A stretch of 64,000 bases of DNA from Adiantum capillus-veneris (GCA_014529385.2 CM043969.1:10765001-10829000), one strand, 5' to 3'. Positions 22,301-34,337 are shown, counted from the first letter of the stretch. Notes: generated from the sequence alone by a model not told the origin. Numbers and translations: made by a program.

Positions 22301-23083
22301 TGTAGTTACTCAAGAAGTCAAAACAAACCTGGGGTTGCTCAAGAAGATGCAGTGGGTGTTTATCGAATACTTTGCATGCAATACGCTTAGACACACATCC
22401 TTTTTGTTGGGCAATACACGAGTATTGTGAGTCCAGAAGCTCACCACTGTGGCCTTCACTTCCTCTGTAATTACACTATTTGTGTATGGTTGTCGCCCAC
22501 ACAAATGCAATTGCAGTTCTGTATGATTATGTTTCAATTGAGATCTAGCTGCATAGAAGTTCCTTCGATGGCTACCAAGAAGCCTCGATGCAGCTGCTAT
22601 ATTTGGTTTTATGCTTGTGGAATTCATAACCATCATGATACTCTCCCATTTAAAAAACAACTCTGCCGAGATTTTTGGTCTCTTGATTACCTTGAGAGTG
22701 TTGTGCATTCCATTAATCAATACCCTCTGCTCATCATTGGAAACCTCACCTCCTGTAGATTGAATTTTCAGGTCTCTCAATGCTCGATGCTTGAGAATGC
22801 TCCTGATGATTTCCTCCTTTGCCTTGTTGTCAAGACCCTCTATGCACTGCTTGAAAAACTTGATCACCAGTGCAGTAATTTCACGGTGCTGAAATTCATT
22901 AATATCGACCTATTTAATTATAGCTTCCCTTTCTTTGATTCTCTCGCGATATGCGCGCTTTTGGTTTGTTTCATATTCCTTGATTACACTCTGTTTGCAT
23001 GAGCTGCACTTGACTGAGTCACAACAAAGGCATGTGCTACTTGTTAAACTCACAACATCCTCAACTGGAATGATTTCCACCAT
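19313..23083 (-). pseudogene. Transposon gene B: DDE-type transposase-like protein
   Basis: The likely start is Met at 23083 (MVEIIPVEDVV). Exon 1 runs to about 22330 (donor CCCCAG then GTTTGT). A 1.15-kb intron follows, and exon 2 starts near 21180 after TTTAATGCAG. A Cys cluster (CLCCDSVKCSSC) is near the N-terminus, with a second (CSCQCDNC) in exon 2. The core has VVDFTENYTF, then WVWPDGAASQF, then GSGHGKGEHDGAG, whose acidic residues are the likely catalytic set. A further Cys-rich and acidic region follows. I recognise this signature from uncharacterised eukaryotic transposase-like proteins but cannot name the superfamily. Breaks: TAG at 22910-22912 and 20596-20598 (both fit CAG), a GT-slippage frameshift near 22392, and a frameshift near 19980. 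Confidence 0.7.
21181..22329 (-). repeat. Gene B intron filled with ggtagctacc-type repeats
   Basis: Between about 21355 and 22205 the intron holds many variants of gatagctaccagg, ctggtagcttccacc and ggtagctacc. Two related blocks, about 21300-21560 and 21600-21860, repeat each other over roughly 300 bp (ggagaaaagttacaagagcc, then atagctacc units). The motif matches that in the introns of gene A on the other strand. Confidence 0.8.
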
Positions 23084-23175
23084 CTTGTGAGTCTTTGAGA
23101 GGTGGAAAGAGGATGCCAAAGTGGGTACCCTGTCCAAAGCTAAGCCCTAAACACTAGCTAGGGATTCGCATGCAA

Positions 23176-23465
<290 letters not shown>

Positions 23466-23606
23466 ACGAAAAGGCGTAACAACCTTCGATTGTGGTCTCT
23501 GTCTCGTTTTTAAAAATATCATTATTAAATCAAAAGTTTCCCTCCACCTTTAGATTTGGGAGATAGCTACCAGCGTGCTAGTGTGTCCGGGACACAGGTA
23601 GTAAGT

Positions 23607-23627
23607 CCACCTATTCATGCATCCACC
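23607..23627 (-). repeat. Right terminal inverted repeat of the 11-kb transposon
   Basis: 21 bp, exact inverse of 12628-12648, followed by a and then aagtg, the second copy of the flanking direct repeat. Confidence 0.85.
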
Positions 23628-24292
23628 AAAGTGCAAAGTTACCATTAATTCTTAGCTTAAGAGTGCAAATCTACCTTTGAAACTTAACTTAATGATGCAT
23701 AGATACTCTTAGCACTTAACCCTAATTGCGAGGTTTCCATTAAAGCTTAAACCTAAAATACAAGGTAGTCACTAAAGCTTACACCTAAGTGCAAAGTTGC
23801 CATTAAAGCTCAGATTACGAGAGTAAAATCTACCTTTAAAGCTTAACTTTATGATGCATAGATACTCTTATCACTTGACCCTAATTGCAAGGTTTCCATT
23901 AAAGCTTAAACCTAAAAATACAAGGTAGTCACTAAAGCTTACACCTAAGTGCAAAGTTACCATTAGAGCTTAGCTTACGAGAGTAAAATCTACCTTTAAA
24001 GCTTAACTTTATGATGCATAGATACTCTTATCACTTGACCCTAATTGAAGCTTAACTTTATGATGCATAGATACTCTTATCACTTGACCCTAATTGCAAG
24101 GTTTCCATTAAAGCTTAAACCTAAAAATACAAGGTAGTCACTAAAGCTTACACCTAAGTGCAAAGTTACCGTTAAAGCTTAGCTTATGAGTACAAATATA
24201 ACCTTTAAGCTTAACTTTATGATGCATAGCTACCATTAGTACTTAACCCTAATTCCAAGGTTACCATTAAATCTTAAACCTAAAATGATGCA
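23628..24292 (+). repeat. 159-bp satellite array
   Basis: About four units. The marker aggttnccatt recurs at 23731, 23890, 24099 and 24258, giving spacings of 159, 209 and 159. The long spacing is due to an internal duplication of about 50 bp (aagcttaactttatgatgca to ccctaattg). Each unit is rich in aaagctta and contains the target sequence cacctaagtgcaaagtt in which the transposon inserted. Confidence 0.9.
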
Positions 24293-24640
24293 CATAAACC
24301 TTTCTAGTATTAAAACACATGGATTAATTAATCCTACTAGAAATGAAGATTACCTCCTCTAAACAAGAGGGAAGTGGGGTTGAAGTTCTTCTTGAAGAGA
24401 TGTGAAGCTCAAGGAGGAAGGAAAGGGATTTAGGATGAAGAGGAAGGAGAGAGGAGCGTCTTCACAAAACCCTCAAGGGTTTGGCCTTCAAGAGAGGGAG
24501 AGAGCAAGAACAAGATTTAATGGAAACTTTGATTTACTTAAGCATAATCTTGAGCATGGCAAGTATGCAAGTAGCTTAGCAATATGTGTGTAAAATTACA
24601 AAGGAGAGGGGGTGCTTATATAGGAAATGGTGGGTATTCT
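24293..24640. other. Gene-free DNA after the satellite
   Basis: GA-rich sequence with a motif-free open frame at 24402-24593. No feature recognised. Confidence 0.4.
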
Positions 24641-24820
24641 TTTCTCAATTCCTATTGGACCCCAATTCTCTTCTCAAATCCTATTGGACCCCAATTCTCT
24701 TTTCAATTGCTATTAGATCCTAATTCTCTTCTCAATTGCTATTGGACCCCAATTATCTTCTCAATTGCTATTGGACCCCAATTCTCTTCTTAATTCCTAT
24801 TGAACCCCAATTTTCTTCTT
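24641..24820 (+). repeat. 29-bp minisatellite
   Basis: About six tandem copies of a unit like ttgctattggaccccaattc followed by tcttctcaa, with small length and base differences. Open frames over it simply translate the repeat. Confidence 0.85.
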
Positions 24821-25189
24821 AGTTCTTATCTCTTAACTTTATCTTTCAATCAAGTTAGTCCCTTTTTCTCCTAGTTCTCGATCTAGATCAATTCCCATGT
24901 GAATTTTGACGAAGAAGTATAAAAATAATCTTAATCTTTTGAAAAGATATAGGGATGACGTAATTTCTTATCCAAAATATCCTTGTCTTTTCATTATGGA
25001 GTAAAGTCTGGTTGTCTGTATGACTTCTTTGTCAATCTTGCTTTTTCTAAATCATTTTCTAGGCTGAAAATTTTCTGAATGGCTCTAGGATTTAGGGAGG
25101 GACCTTACATTTCTCATAGCCCGGATGAGGGTATGTTAATCACCTATCCTATTGGGTCTGGTTAGGCTTTAGCCTTGCCTTGTAAGATT
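24821..25189. other. Gene-free DNA between minisatellite and gypsy-type remnant
   Basis: No coding potential or repeat recognised. AT-rich. Confidence 0.4.
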
Positions 25190-25800
25190 TTAAAATTGCG
25201 TCCAAAGGTTCGAACACCTTGTCTACCAAGACAAATCCTCTCTATGGTATAACTGATGGTTTTTTTATCTCGTTGTTTCCCTTAAGGTCTCTTTTCCGTT
25301 ACAGTTGTTCCTCTATTTTCAATAATTTGGTTTCCAATGCCATTTTTTCTTTTTCTCTTTTGTCTCTCATCTTGTCTCGTTTTGCCTTCCAAGATTTCCT
25401 AGGGGTTCAGACATAAAAATTTTCTATCTCTGTTTGACTGGCTAGGACGTTCCTTGGTGCCTCATGTGCTTGAGCTCTAGTTACCATGTTTATCAGAATG
25501 TTCGATTCTATTTCTGATCCACTTGAGCTTGGTGCAATCCCCATCTTGTTCATGGTTTCTTTCCCTTTGTTGTTAGGGCTTTTTGGATAGTGTGGAATGA
25601 GATGGTCAGTGGTACACCCATCACAAAATCCAAAAAGTTTTACCCGTTCTCCTTTGTTTGGACAAACTCTCGCCCAATGATCACTGCCACATTCATAGCA
25701 TGGTCATACAGGTGGTGGAGAAGCTTGTGGAGCCCCCATCGATTGTCTTGCTCTAGGAGGATACCCCCTAGGTTTGTAGCCCTGATTTGCCATGAACATA
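25190..25800 (-). pseudogene. gypsy-type Gag: double zinc knuckle and coiled-coil linker remnant
   Basis: Minus-strand reading from about 25740 gives CYECGSDHWARVC (CX2CX3HX4C), then a second Cys/His cluster FCDGCTTDHLIPH. After this come MVTRAQAHEAPRNVL and a charged helical region (KAKRDKMRDKREKEKMALETK) to about 25260. This looks like the C-terminus of Gag and the linker to Pol. Several stops interrupt it. Confidence 0.5.
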
Positions 25801-26029
25801 ATCATAATTTCATCGACCAAGTAATTGGTTTTAGTTGGCTATGCTATGTATGAGGGCTCGGGCATCTCTTCAATTATCCATGGATTGTGTCCCTCTGGAG
25901 CATATGAATTCCCATCAAATCCCCTCTCGTAAGTATTGCCTGAATCTTTCCGATACGAAACTACTTGGACCATACTCAATCAGAAGGTGGTTTTATGGGT
26001 TGAGAAATCCTTACCATAACCCTATTTTC

Positions 26030-26524
26030 CTAGGGTAAGGGAGGTTGATGTCCCAGCACAGGTTGAGGTTTTTCCTGCCCTAGGATTGCGTTATTTGGCC
26101 CTACTTGGTACCTTGGAGGGGGTGGAAATTGTTGCCCTCCATGTGGTCCGTATTGTCCCTCTCTAGCATAGTTCGGATTATAGAAACATTCGTGAGTTTC
26201 ATGGTTTGTCCATTTTGTTTCGGTAGCACACCACTTCATTACTCACTGTGCATTTACTCCCGGCCTTTGTTTAAGGTTGCACCACTGGGTTGGATGATCT
26301 CCTGCACAAGTGTCACATTTTTGGGTGGGCGGTTGTCGTGTGTTTGGGTTTGTCCTATTTCCTTGGTTTATCCTTTTGATCACTTCTTGGATCATTTGAT
26401 CAACGTCCGACACAGTTGGGTTTTTCCCGCCCAACTTTTTTGTGGACTCATTAGTGGTTGAAGTGGTACTACTCGTTCCCTGATTTGTGTCTTCAGTCAC
26501 CTCCCCATATGCCTTGGCAGTCAT
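26030..26524 (-). pseudogene. gypsy-type Gag middle region
   Basis: Two adjacent minus-strand frames are separated by a stop near 26240. The first has CDTCAGDHPTQWC, a zinc-knuckle-like cluster (CX2CX3HX4C); the second is Pro-, Gln- and Gly-rich (GPHGGQQFPPPPRYQ), typical of plant Gag linkers. Position and orientation match the other Gag pieces on each side. Confidence 0.5.
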
Positions 26525-26889
26525 CTACCAGATACAACGCCTCTTTCGTGACTTGCTCAAAAGTTACACATGCATTCAAGTGCAAGTCCTTTTTTAGCGT
26601 GTCATTTTGCAATCCTTCTATAAAAAGGACTGACAGTCTTTCATCATGAGGTAGCTCTCGAGCACGGCATCCTTCTATGTATTGCTTGAAACGAAGCGAT
26701 GCTTCCTTCGCTTTCTCTTTCTCCTTTTACCTAAATGCATAGATCTGGGAGACAGTGTTATGTTGATCCCCCTCTTTTAGAATTCTTCAACGAATTCTCG
26801 GAGAAGTTGCTCTACTTGGGAATTCCAAGATATTTAATGGTTGGAACCAAGTCAAATCAGTCCCTTCTAATGTCAATCCAAAACCTTTG

Positions 26890-27339
26890 TTATTGAGTAT
26901 GGAAATCAGTTACTTGTTTCACTCTCAACACTTGTTTGAAGATCAAAAATTGGGCATACAGATCTCCTGATCCATTATACTTTTTGGGCACACATTTTTC
27001 CACCTGAGATGGTCGCATACGCTTGGCCTCTGCAACCATTCTAACAACACCTGGTCCGTGTGGTGTGGCTTCTCTAGGTTCATAATCTCCTCTTGGTACT
27101 ACCAGTGGTATCCTATCTGCTATACGTTTGTCAAGTTGATCTCGTGTAATAATTGGAGGGATTCTAGTGGTGTAAGTGACATCAGGTTTAGTACTACCCC
27201 TATGTGTGTTCATGGAAGCCCTAGACCCCATTGATCCTAAAGGCCCTGTGTTTGGGACTTGTTCATGTCTAAAAGACTCCTCCACCCTGGTTCTCATTGG
27301 GCTCACATGTACAATCTCAGGTCTTGTGTGAGTAGTCAT
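26890..27339 (-). pseudogene. gypsy-type Gag N-terminal remnant
   Basis: 149 residues, basic and Pro-rich at the N-terminus, ending in VPKKYNGSGDLYAQFLIFKQVL. A KYNGSGDPxxHL-like stretch is common at the start of the conserved Gag domain in plant gypsy elements. Downstream sequence (26525-26889) carries further broken Gag-like frames. Confidence 0.5.
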
Positions 27340-27553
27340 GGTTTTAAACCTCTTCTGGATTTACACAGTATTGGTGGAGTGGTCCCCCAAAATATGTATA
27401 TCTCTCTAATTCCTTACGATCCATTGGAGAGTACTTTCAGCCATACTTGTCTATTATGACCAATACTTATCCCCTTTATGCACGTGTAAACATACAGGTT
27501 TTTACGGTTAGTCAGTTACTTGATGCCGGTTCATCACATCTGTAATAGAGTGT

Positions 27554-27907
27554 TTATTCTCCATTATTGAACTTATATAGCCCCACATACGTGTTGTCTG
27601 TATTAAGGCGCTTTGTCTCATTGATGCGTTTGAGTACCATATTTTGTTTCTCCATTTTGGGTGGTTCATCGGCCAGTTCATTATCTACCTTGTCCTTGGT
27701 GCTAGTCATTCCCCATTTATCCACAATAAAAGGGTTATGGACCACTACATACATCTTTCCCTCTCGATCAAAATATGTATCCCCGTCATAATCAACATCT
27801 ACAAGGTCTCTGAACTCGCTCAGCTTATTTTCCAACTTAACACAATAGCGGCCCTTTCCATCCTTATAGATTTTGTCCTTAAGCACATTTTCAAATTGAA
27901 ACTTCAA
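27554..27907 (-). CDS. Unrecognised 117-residue frame upstream of the gypsy-type gag
   Basis: Hydrophilic protein rich in Asp, Lys and Tyr (DGDTYFDREGKMYVVVHNPFIVDKW). No domain recognised. It lies upstream of and in the same direction as the Gag remnant, so it may be part of that element. It could equally be a chance frame. Confidence 0.3.
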   Translation of the reverse strand: MKFQFENVLKDKIYKDGKGRYCVKLENKLSEFRDLVDVDYDGDTYFDREGKMYVVVHNPFIVDKWGMTSTKDKVDNELADEPPKMEKQNMVLKRINETKRLNTDNTYVGLYKFNNGE

Positions 27908-28694
27908 CTACAATAATTTTACATCAGATGCAGCCTGGAAGGACCTGCACCCATTGAAGTTGTTCCCTTAGGGTTCAACTTGTTAGAATTTTTGATCATG
28001 AGGCTGTATGATCTCTTTGATGGCCAAGCTCGGAAATCCGAGGTTGATTAGCTACTGAGTTTCATGACGACATCCCAGCAGTAGAGGCTGCATTTGACCG
28101 TGACCGTTCATGGCATGGATTACAACCAGCATGCTTTTATGATGGAATTCACGGATGAAGTGGGGGTATAAGACCACACGCATGTAAGGCCATGCAAGAC
28201 CGCCGTAATTGTCCATGCAAGGGCATGTAGGCAAAGCATGCAATCCTCTTGATGCAAGCCCTCTGCAAAGCAGGAAGTAAGGAATCTAAAAATGATCAGG
28301 CATGTTGAGGCAACATATGCAAAAGATCATCAGACATCACATAAGGCATCGATGATGAAGAAAGTGCTTGACCTCGGATAGAGACACAAATGGATTGTTA
28401 GGTTCGCAATTTCACGTTCTTGAAGTTTTCATAGTTTTATGTGTGCAGGAGTATTACAAAAACATGTAATTATGCTAATCTTGGCTATGTTTTCCTGCGA
28501 GACTACCTATGGGTCAAGTATGCCCATGGTCATTATGTCCACTTTTCTTGCGCATTGGGCAAGGCCCTTGATAGCAGGAGTAGATCGTCTATTGCACCAA
28601 TCAACAATGTCTAGAAAATCATTTCTCATTTTTCTTACTACTTCCATATCATTCGATTTTTGGGGTCGGCAAGGTTGGTCGGCAGGTGTACTTA
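27908..28694. other. Gene-free DNA to the left of copia copy 2
   Basis: No coding potential or repeat recognised; a motif-free plus-strand frame (28439-28816) runs into the copia LTR. Confidence 0.4.
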
Positions 28695-28699
28695 AGAAG

Positions 28700-28927
28700 T
28701 GTTACCATATACATGTGGTAGTGATGTGTGTGAACACATTAGGATCGCCGGGGCATTTTTTTCCCTCTTTAGGAGGTTTTTCCCCCCGATCATTGTATAT
28801 ATGCCCATCACTCTAGGGCTATCTATCTTTCCATTGCATACTAAGTAACACACTCTCTATTGTGTGCCTTGAGCTTCCTTCGTCTTCTCCAAGCTGTGTG
28901 CATTTCTCTGCAACCCTAATTCCAACA
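28700..28927 (+). repeat. 5' LTR of copia copy 2
   Basis: 228 bp from TGTTACCATA to TCCAACA, followed at 28930 by TGGTATCGGAGC, the primer site with one A-to-G change. Confidence 0.92.
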
Positions 28928-29289
28928 ATTGGTATCGGAGCAGGTTGCGTCCTCTCGGGCTTAGTCACCAGCTGCTCCAGCACACGCCTGCTCACTTTCT
29001 CCAATTTCAGTGAGCTTTGGCAAGCGTTCGCAGGTCGACAAAAATTTCAGGTGTGCTCAAAGAGCTCAGTCTCCTCAGATTTTTGATTCGGGCTCATTTC
29101 GGCCTCCATTTCCACTACAGGCAGTATTGCACAAGCTATTTCGTCATTTTGTGTAGAATTTTTGTCAGTGCCGTTTTTTGCATAACAAGTGCCTCATAGT
29201 CTACTACGGTTTGTGCTGTATAGCACGTGTTGTTGCCACTCCGTTTCTCCTATTTTTGGGCAGTTTTCACATCAGGTGTAGCATTTACC

Positions 29290-30140
29290 ATGGCTGACAA
29301 CAACACATATGTGTTCAAGATGTTTGCTGCTAAGGAAAGAGATTGGATGGGGACAACTACCCTATGTGGGCTTATATTCGTCCTCGTGTCAAAGGGCGTC
29401 TGGAACATTGTGCAGGGCATTGATGTGCGTCCTGGTTCTGAGGATGTAGGCGAGGTTGAGGATGTTGCAGGTCTTGCTACAAGGATTGCTGCTATTAGAG
29501 TTGTTTTGCCTACGGCAGAACAAGCTCGTTGGGATGTAAAGGATGCGCAGGCTCATGCATTAATTGCGTTGTCTGTGAAGCGCACCATTGTTCCTTACAT
29601 TTTTTCAGCAAAATCTGTAAAATAGGCTTGGGATATTTTAGCAGGTCTTTATGCAAGCCGCAATGAGGCTAAAATTGCTTTGCTGCGTAAAGAGCTAGAG
29701 TCGAAACTTATGCATTAGGGAGATGATATGGACACTTTCCTTGCTGGTGTCAAGGATATCAATGAGCAACTTATTTCTTTAGGTGAAGTCATTTCAGATA
29801 GTTCCCTTGTGCAAATTGTTCTTGATGCCTTACTAGATTCCTACCATAATTTTGCTAGTACTTGGAGACTGATGACCCAAGGAAATCCTGAAGTTGTCAA
29901 GTTTGATGCATTATGCACATTGCTATTGCAAGAGTCACTTTCTAAAAAACAGAACTAGGCAGCGTGCAGCTGAACAGGCTTTTATTGCTTCTCAAAGAAA
30001 GGGTGGTAACAGCAATGTGGCCACTTCTTATGGTTTTGCTGCGAGTGGCAAAACTTATGTTCCTAATGCTTCTGCTGGTAGCAATTCGTTTGGAAATTCT
30101 GGTGATAAGGGAAAAATGAAGACGTGTTGCCATTTGGTAA
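29290..30140 (+). pseudogene. copia gag of copy 2, broken
   Basis: Starts at ATG 29290 (MADNN) in the same context as copies 1 and 3. A shifted stretch after FKMFAAK scrambles about 20 residues. TAG at 29623-29625 replaces the CAG of KQAWDI, TAG at 29716-29718 replaces a Glu codon, and an extra A in the run near 29945 shifts frame (SKKQN). The zinc knuckle is disrupted (CHYCKANDH in copies 1 and 3, frame change here near 30130). No functional Gag is possible. Confidence 0.9.
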
Positions 30141-32254
30141 AGCTAATGATCACTTGATCAGGTCATGTCCTAAGTTGAAGGCCAAAGAGGCTAAGAAGAA
30201 AGAGGGTGGTTCCACTGCAAATGCTGGTTCCACTACAAATGCAGCCATTGTTGAGTCTTCTGTGAAAGGAGACTGTGTTGCTGATGTTGATGCAGAATGG
30301 GCTTTTAGCGTAGAGTGCACTTACAATCCTATTGTCAATGATGCATGCTTGTCAGTTGCTGCAAATTCACATGTGTGGTATTTCGACAGTGGTGCTACAA
30401 AGCATATTACCTCACATCATGAATTGTTTACCTCTCTTGAGTCTGCCCCTCATGGGAATTCACTCACTTGTGCCAACAATGCCTCTTATCCGGTTCAGGG
30501 AGTTGGAAAGAATGTGTTTACTACTGCAAATGGCAGTTCCTTCACACTTGTTGATGCACTTTATGTACCTGGGATCAAGAAGAATCTCTTGTCTGTATCC
30601 GCACTTGCTAGACTTGGACTTGTAGTCAAATTTGTAGATGACAGATATACAGTTCATGATCTCAGTTTTGGTGATGCTATTGTTGCATCTGGCCTTTTCT
30701 GCCGAGGGCTGTATAGGCTCACTTTGTATGACAAGTGTGGAAAAAATTTTGCAAATGCTGTTGCAGATTCAAGGGCTATTTCAGATGCAAAACTTTTGCA
30801 TGCACGTTTTGGTCATCTGAATTTTGCCAGTTTGCTGCGTTTGCAGAAATCTGATATGGTTGCTTCTTTGCCGCCTCTTGAAGCACCTGTCAAACATGTT
30901 TGTGAAAGCTGTATTTTAGGTAAGATGCAGTGTTCCAAGTTTCCAAAGGATGGTTCAGTTCGGGCCACATGCAGGTTGCATCTTGTGCATACTGATGTTT
31001 GTGGGCCCATGCAAACTCTGTCCTTGGGCAATTACCTGTACTTCATGACTTTCATTGATGATTACTCCAGACATGCATGGATATTTCCGCTTAAAGCGAA
31101 GTCCAACGTTTTTATGTCCTTCAAACAATTTTTGGCTATGGCTAAAAATGTCTCGAAATGTACTATGTGCACCCTTCGTTCCAATCGAGGGGGGGAGTAT
31201 ATGTCTCATGAATATAATGCATTTTTGGCTAGTTGTGGGATAAAACACCAATGTACAGTGCCTTATACACCTCAACAAAATGGTGTTGCTGAGAGAAAAA
31301 ACAGGTCACTGACGGAAATGGCACGATGTATGGTCAAAAGTCAAGCTTTGCCGCATTCTTTTTGGCTTGAGGCCATCATGTGTGTCACTTATGTACTTAA
31401 CAGGTGTCCTACAAAAGCTTTGAAGTCTATTACTCCATATGAAGCATGGCATGATAGAAAGCCTTCTATTGAGCACATGCGTGTTTTTGGCTGTTTGGCA
31501 TATGCTTTGGTGCCACAAACACAGTGCAGAAAATTGGATGATAAGGATTTCAAATGTATTTTTGTTGGTTATAGTGCTGAAAGCAAAGGTTACAGGTTAT
31601 ATCCTCCGCAAACAAAGCGTGTTCTAGTTTCACGGGATGTAGTGTTTGTGGAAGATTTTGTTCAGCCCTTGCTGTCATGTACTAGAGACAGTAATGTAAG
31701 CTCACAGGACAATTATGAGACTTTGTTGCCTCTTTTCAGTGGTGGAAATACAAATGTAAGTTCTAATGAGGCAAATATACAGCCTATGGGGGTTTCTGAA
31801 AATGTTATAGATCAGCCTATTACTGATGCAGATGTACATGATGTACTTGATGAGGAAAGGGTTGAAAATGAGCAGGCTAGAGGTATGCCAAAATGGCTGG
31901 TGCACACTTTGCGTGACGGTAAATTGGATGCACCTTTGTCTAGTCAAACTCGTTCAGGCTCTCACCAAGCATCTTATGCATTAGATTTTTATGCTTTGGC
32001 CGTGTCTAGCTTACATGATGTTGAGGAGCCTCTGTCTTTCGATGAAGCATAGAATTTAGAAAATTGGATGGCTGCCATGCAATCAGAATATGATGTACTT
32101 ATAGAAAATGACACATGGACTTTATGTAATTTTCCTCCTGGCAAAAAGGCCATTGGTACGAAGTGGGTTTACAAGTTGAAACGCAAGCCGGATGGTGAGA
32201 TCGATCGCCATAAGGCTCGACTTGTTGCAAAGGGTTATGCATAGCAAAAAGGCA
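30124..32254 (+). pseudogene. copia protease, integrase and truncated reverse transcriptase of copy 2
   Basis: The frame is open to 32052 and contains protease FDSGATKHI and integrase core residues HTDVCGP and VAERKN. The second catalytic Asp is Asn: RSNRGGEY at 31183-31185, where copies 1 and 3 have RSDRGGEY. At about 31875 the protein reads ENEQARGMPKW through the point where copies 1 and 3 have TAG. TAG at 32050-32052 replaces the CAG of EAQN. The reverse transcriptase begins (TKWVYKLKRKPDGEID) but ends at the deletion after about 32254. Confidence 0.92.
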
Positions 32255-32453
32255 TGTGAACACATTAGGACCGTTGGGGCATTTTTTACCTCTTTAGGAG
32301 GTTTTTTCCCCTGAGCATTGTATATACGCCCATCACTCTAGGGCTATCTATCTTTCCATTGCATACTAAGTAACACACTCTCTATTGTGTGCCTTGAGCT
32401 TCCTTCGTCTTCTCCAAGCTGTGTGCATTTATCTGCAAACCCTAATTCCAACA
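32255..32453 (+). repeat. Truncated 3' LTR of copia copy 2
   Basis: 199 bp equal to bases 30-228 of the 5' LTR, joined directly to pol sequence at 32254/32255. Ends TTCCAACA, followed by agaag. Confidence 0.9.
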
Positions 32454-32458
32454 AGAAG

Positions 32459-34337
32459 GTACGTAGTTGATTTTTGTTTATCGTCATCTGCATAACTGGT
32501 TACACAATTCTGGTCATATCTCTACATAAGGTAATGTATGCGAATGGCATGATGCACTTACCATACATTTTTTTGATTGTCGACCACGAATTGATGTAAC
32601 AACAGCAGGGCTGTCAATTGCTTATGAAGCATTTGACCTAGATGGAGTATGCATCACCTCTATTGTATATATCTAGCATGCATCAAAGGTAATGCACTTT
32701 TCTCCACTCCAAGCATAGGCACGCCCTCTGACATCACATAAGCACTCAAATTTTGTTGCATACATTAATAGCAAGGGATTATTTTTTAATATCTCAAGGA
32801 GACATGCATGGCCTCTTACTAGACTTGAAGAAGAAAGCAAGTTCCTCAGCATGGCCGACTCTTTGTCATGGGGTTTATACGCTGACGGAGGATGCTTACC
32901 ACACAATGCTGATTAATTTCAATTGAAATTGCTCAGCACAGTCGATTCTTTTTGTCATGGTATCTACCGCCATTCTAACTCTCACCTAGAAATTGGCCAA
33001 GATGCCATTGACATTAGTTTTCATCGATTGACACTAATTGCCATAAGAGCTAGGAGCCACACACATGTTGGCTAAGAGTCATTGTTAGATCTCGAGTATG
33101 ACCAAACTGTTGACATTCCTTGGGTGATTGTTCTTAAGATTGAATAGAGCTGCCTAGTGGAATACTCATCGACAACCTCAACGTTAATGGACAAGCAAGA
33201 GTCTTGTTATTACGGATGTTTATGGTGTCATTTTTGTACTACATGGAGTTAGTATGACGCTCAAGTTGAGTTTAAATCTAAAACTCACATCAGCTGATCT
33301 ATACCACGGAATCTAGAGACAACAAATAGTTGCAACATCACGGCTGTTGATACGAGCTAGGCATCTCACTTGTGAGGATTTCTTGCTCGCTCTATAGAAC
33401 TACGAGTGTCTATGGCATCACAGTTTTGGGGTACGTCCCCAACGGGTGCTTATTAAATCACCCCATAGGCATTGAGGATCACACTTTGATCTATCACGCA
33501 GTAGCAAAAAATTCAACTTTTGAAGTTGGTTCTCATCATTTTGTACACGGTTAACTATGTTGGTTACGATTACTTGCTAGTTGAGCACTTTCTACAAAGG
33601 GTCTTACCAAGTGGTTTGACTTCGTAGATTTTACCCAACGGGTTTGGATTGCAAAGGCAACACCCAGGGTTCCCAGTGCAATGTTGCTTGATTTTTTCAC
33701 AAGTGGGAGACGTACTCCTGTGCATTTGAATACGGGTAACTGAAATTTTAGTTCAATCCCCAGGACCATGCCAAGGGTATGTCGAAACAAGTACTTTGGG
33801 CCGTAGTGTCCAATGTACATTATGCTGTTATGAATCCACTTATAGGATTCGAATTGGCACATGTTGTCACATGGGATACAACATGGTCTAGGGACTCAAG
33901 GAGTTCGGTTTAGCCAGTGTGGAGCAATGAATGAGGGTCCCTCTCACTCTTGTCGTGGAGTGTTTAGAGTTACCTCCACACACAAGTACACCTTGTACTT
34001 GCAGGATGTTCTTTTTTAAAACATCCTTACATGAGACATATTCCACATGTGGAGAATAAGAGTCTTTGGACTGACACTGGCGCCCATTATTTCAAATATG
34101 TGTCATGACAAAGTCCTTAGGAGCTGGTCAAATCTATTTTCTAGACCATTTTTAGCAAACGTATCAGAGCAATTTGGGTGGCCAAAAAAATTGGTGGATA
34201 CTTAGAATGAATTGTTCACGTACAAGTATTGGTATACAACATTAAAAATGGTTGTTTATACATATAGCAAGGCTCTGAGTGGTTAATGAAAACGTTTCAT
34301 TGTTGAGTGATTAATGTTTCATCTTCTATTACGGTTC
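32459..34337. other. Gene-free DNA between copia copies 2 and 3
   Basis: Only short motif-free frames. It may be part of an old element whose gypsy-like 3' end is seen at 40470-40745, but I cannot recognise polyprotein sequence in it. Confidence 0.4.

Larger units (their letters stand above)
28700..32453 (+). mobile_element. Ty1/copia element, copy 2, internally deleted
   Basis: A plus-strand member of the same family as copies 1 and 3. It has a perfect 5-bp target duplication agaag (28695-28699 and 32454-32458). The 5' LTR is complete, but pol stops early in reverse transcriptase at about 32254 and continues directly into base 30 of the 3' LTR. The deletion removed most of reverse transcriptase, all of RNase H, the polypurine tract and the first 29 bp of the 3' LTR. 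It has more substitutions, stops and frameshifts than copies 1 and 3, so it is older. Confidence 0.93.

Noticed and set aside
28862-29199. Small plus-strand frames covering the copia copy 2 LTR and leader
   Set aside because: They are leader sequence equivalent to the non-coding region between LTR and gag in copies 1 and 3.
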